NCBI GenBank assembly: GCA_018333475.1
Contig: JAGXTH010000073.1
Span: 1-32,331 of the forward strand
Origin: Simkania sp.
GTDB lineage: Bacteria; Chlamydiota; Chlamydiia; Chlamydiales; Rhabdochlamydiaceae
DNA length: 32,331 nucleotides
Reading direction: 5' to 3'
A program made the position numbers and the translations under genes. A model generated the notes under the pieces. It did not search any database. It saw only the letters and a list, made by a program, of their open reading frames with translations, and had not been told where the DNA came from. This document shows positions 32,189-32,331 of this stretch, one piece after another (position 1 is the first letter of the stretch; every line of letters begins with the position of its first letter).

Positions 32189-32331
32189 TACCAAACGCAA
32201 CAAATAACTTCACATTTGAGCCGCGTCAAAGCGCCGAAAATCGGCGATCGCAAACGGCGTTGTATTGCATTAATACTATGCTGTTTATGATCGTCAATTT
32301 GTCGACAGCTTTCACGCAGCTCAAATATGAA
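32188..32331. repeat. 165-bp palindromic MITE-like element, copy 3 (cut by window end)
   Basis: Starts ATACCAAACGCAAC and runs 144 bases to the end of the window. It has the same orientation as the copy at 5913-6077 and differs at two positions (GATCGC for GATCGT, GGCG for GGCA). The missing 21 bases would complete the right terminal repeat. It lies 251 bp after nhaD. Confidence 0.93.

Noticed and set aside
1-32331. Search for CRISPR arrays, toxin-antitoxin pairs, restriction genes or other classical defence systems
   Set aside because: No regularly spaced short repeats and no recognisable nuclease, antitoxin or methyltransferase specificity genes; the methyltransferases present are RNA-type.

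Overview
The window is a 32.3 kb piece of bacterial genome, most likely from a member of the order Chlamydiales outside the genus Chlamydia (an environmental, amoeba- or arthropod-type chlamydia). The evidence is gene content and local order. nrdR-dksA-lspA matches my memory of C. trachomatis CT406-CT408. A CT398-like zinc-ribbon coiled-coil protein, a KpsF/KdsD isomerase beside an orphan 2-oxoacid dehydrogenase E2 (CT399-CT400), a SpoU methyltransferase next to a SAM methyltransferase (CT403-CT404), and xerC beside an ABC-F ATPase are also present. These pairings are recalled, not searched. cydAB, gmhA, nhaD, ydfG and two MFS exporters go beyond a minimal Chlamydia repertoire as I remember it.

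Layout. (1) 1-6077: an accessory block of two large unrecognised genes (506 and 1242 aa) bracketed by inverted, almost identical copies of a 165-bp palindromic element. The 1242-aa protein carries an aminoglycoside-phosphotransferase/kinase-like catalytic loop near its C-terminus. (2) 6077-6918: a minus-strand pair of small unrecognised genes (53 and 151 aa) and a second kind of palindromic repeat. (3) 6919-12002: ybiT-like ABC-F ATPase, divergent xerC, RNase P RNA (minus strand, overlapping the end of xerC), a cdsZ-like gene, a small possible carbohydrate-binding beta protein, and ydfG. (4) 12195-15889: cydAB with a structured leader, convergent with a Bcr/CflA-type exporter. (5) 16188-21819: a tightly packed plus-strand run nrdR-dksA-lspA-unknown-cinA-methyltransferase-spoU-rluA in which most stops and starts overlap. 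(6) 21861-26546: threonine-aldolase-like gene, an unusual secreted-looking DUF952-peptide deformylase fusion, and on the other strand asd followed by a 14-TM MFS exporter. (7) 26802-31936: gmhA-lpxK-E2-kdsD-nhaD, in which three of the five genes serve LPS synthesis (heptose, lipid A, Kdo).

The most distinctive feature is a set of long imperfect palindromes (MITE-like). Three copies of one type lie at 1-165, 5913-6077 and 32188-end. They are 98-99% identical to one another, which indicates recent spread, and they end in TACC...GGTA. A second type at 26564-26730 has different ends but a homologous core. A third, shorter one lies at 6712-6817. They sit at gene ends or in promoter regions. No transposase, CRISPR array, rRNA or tRNA gene was seen. 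The window begins on the first base of one palindrome and stops inside another, as an assembly contig broken at repeats would.

Limits: all homology statements come from reading motifs, without database searches. GC content, codon usage and RNA folding were not computed. The best candidates for something new are the orphan gene pair between the inverted repeats, the two-ORF locus at 6077-6695, the exported-looking deformylase fusion, and the palindrome superfamily with its conserved core.
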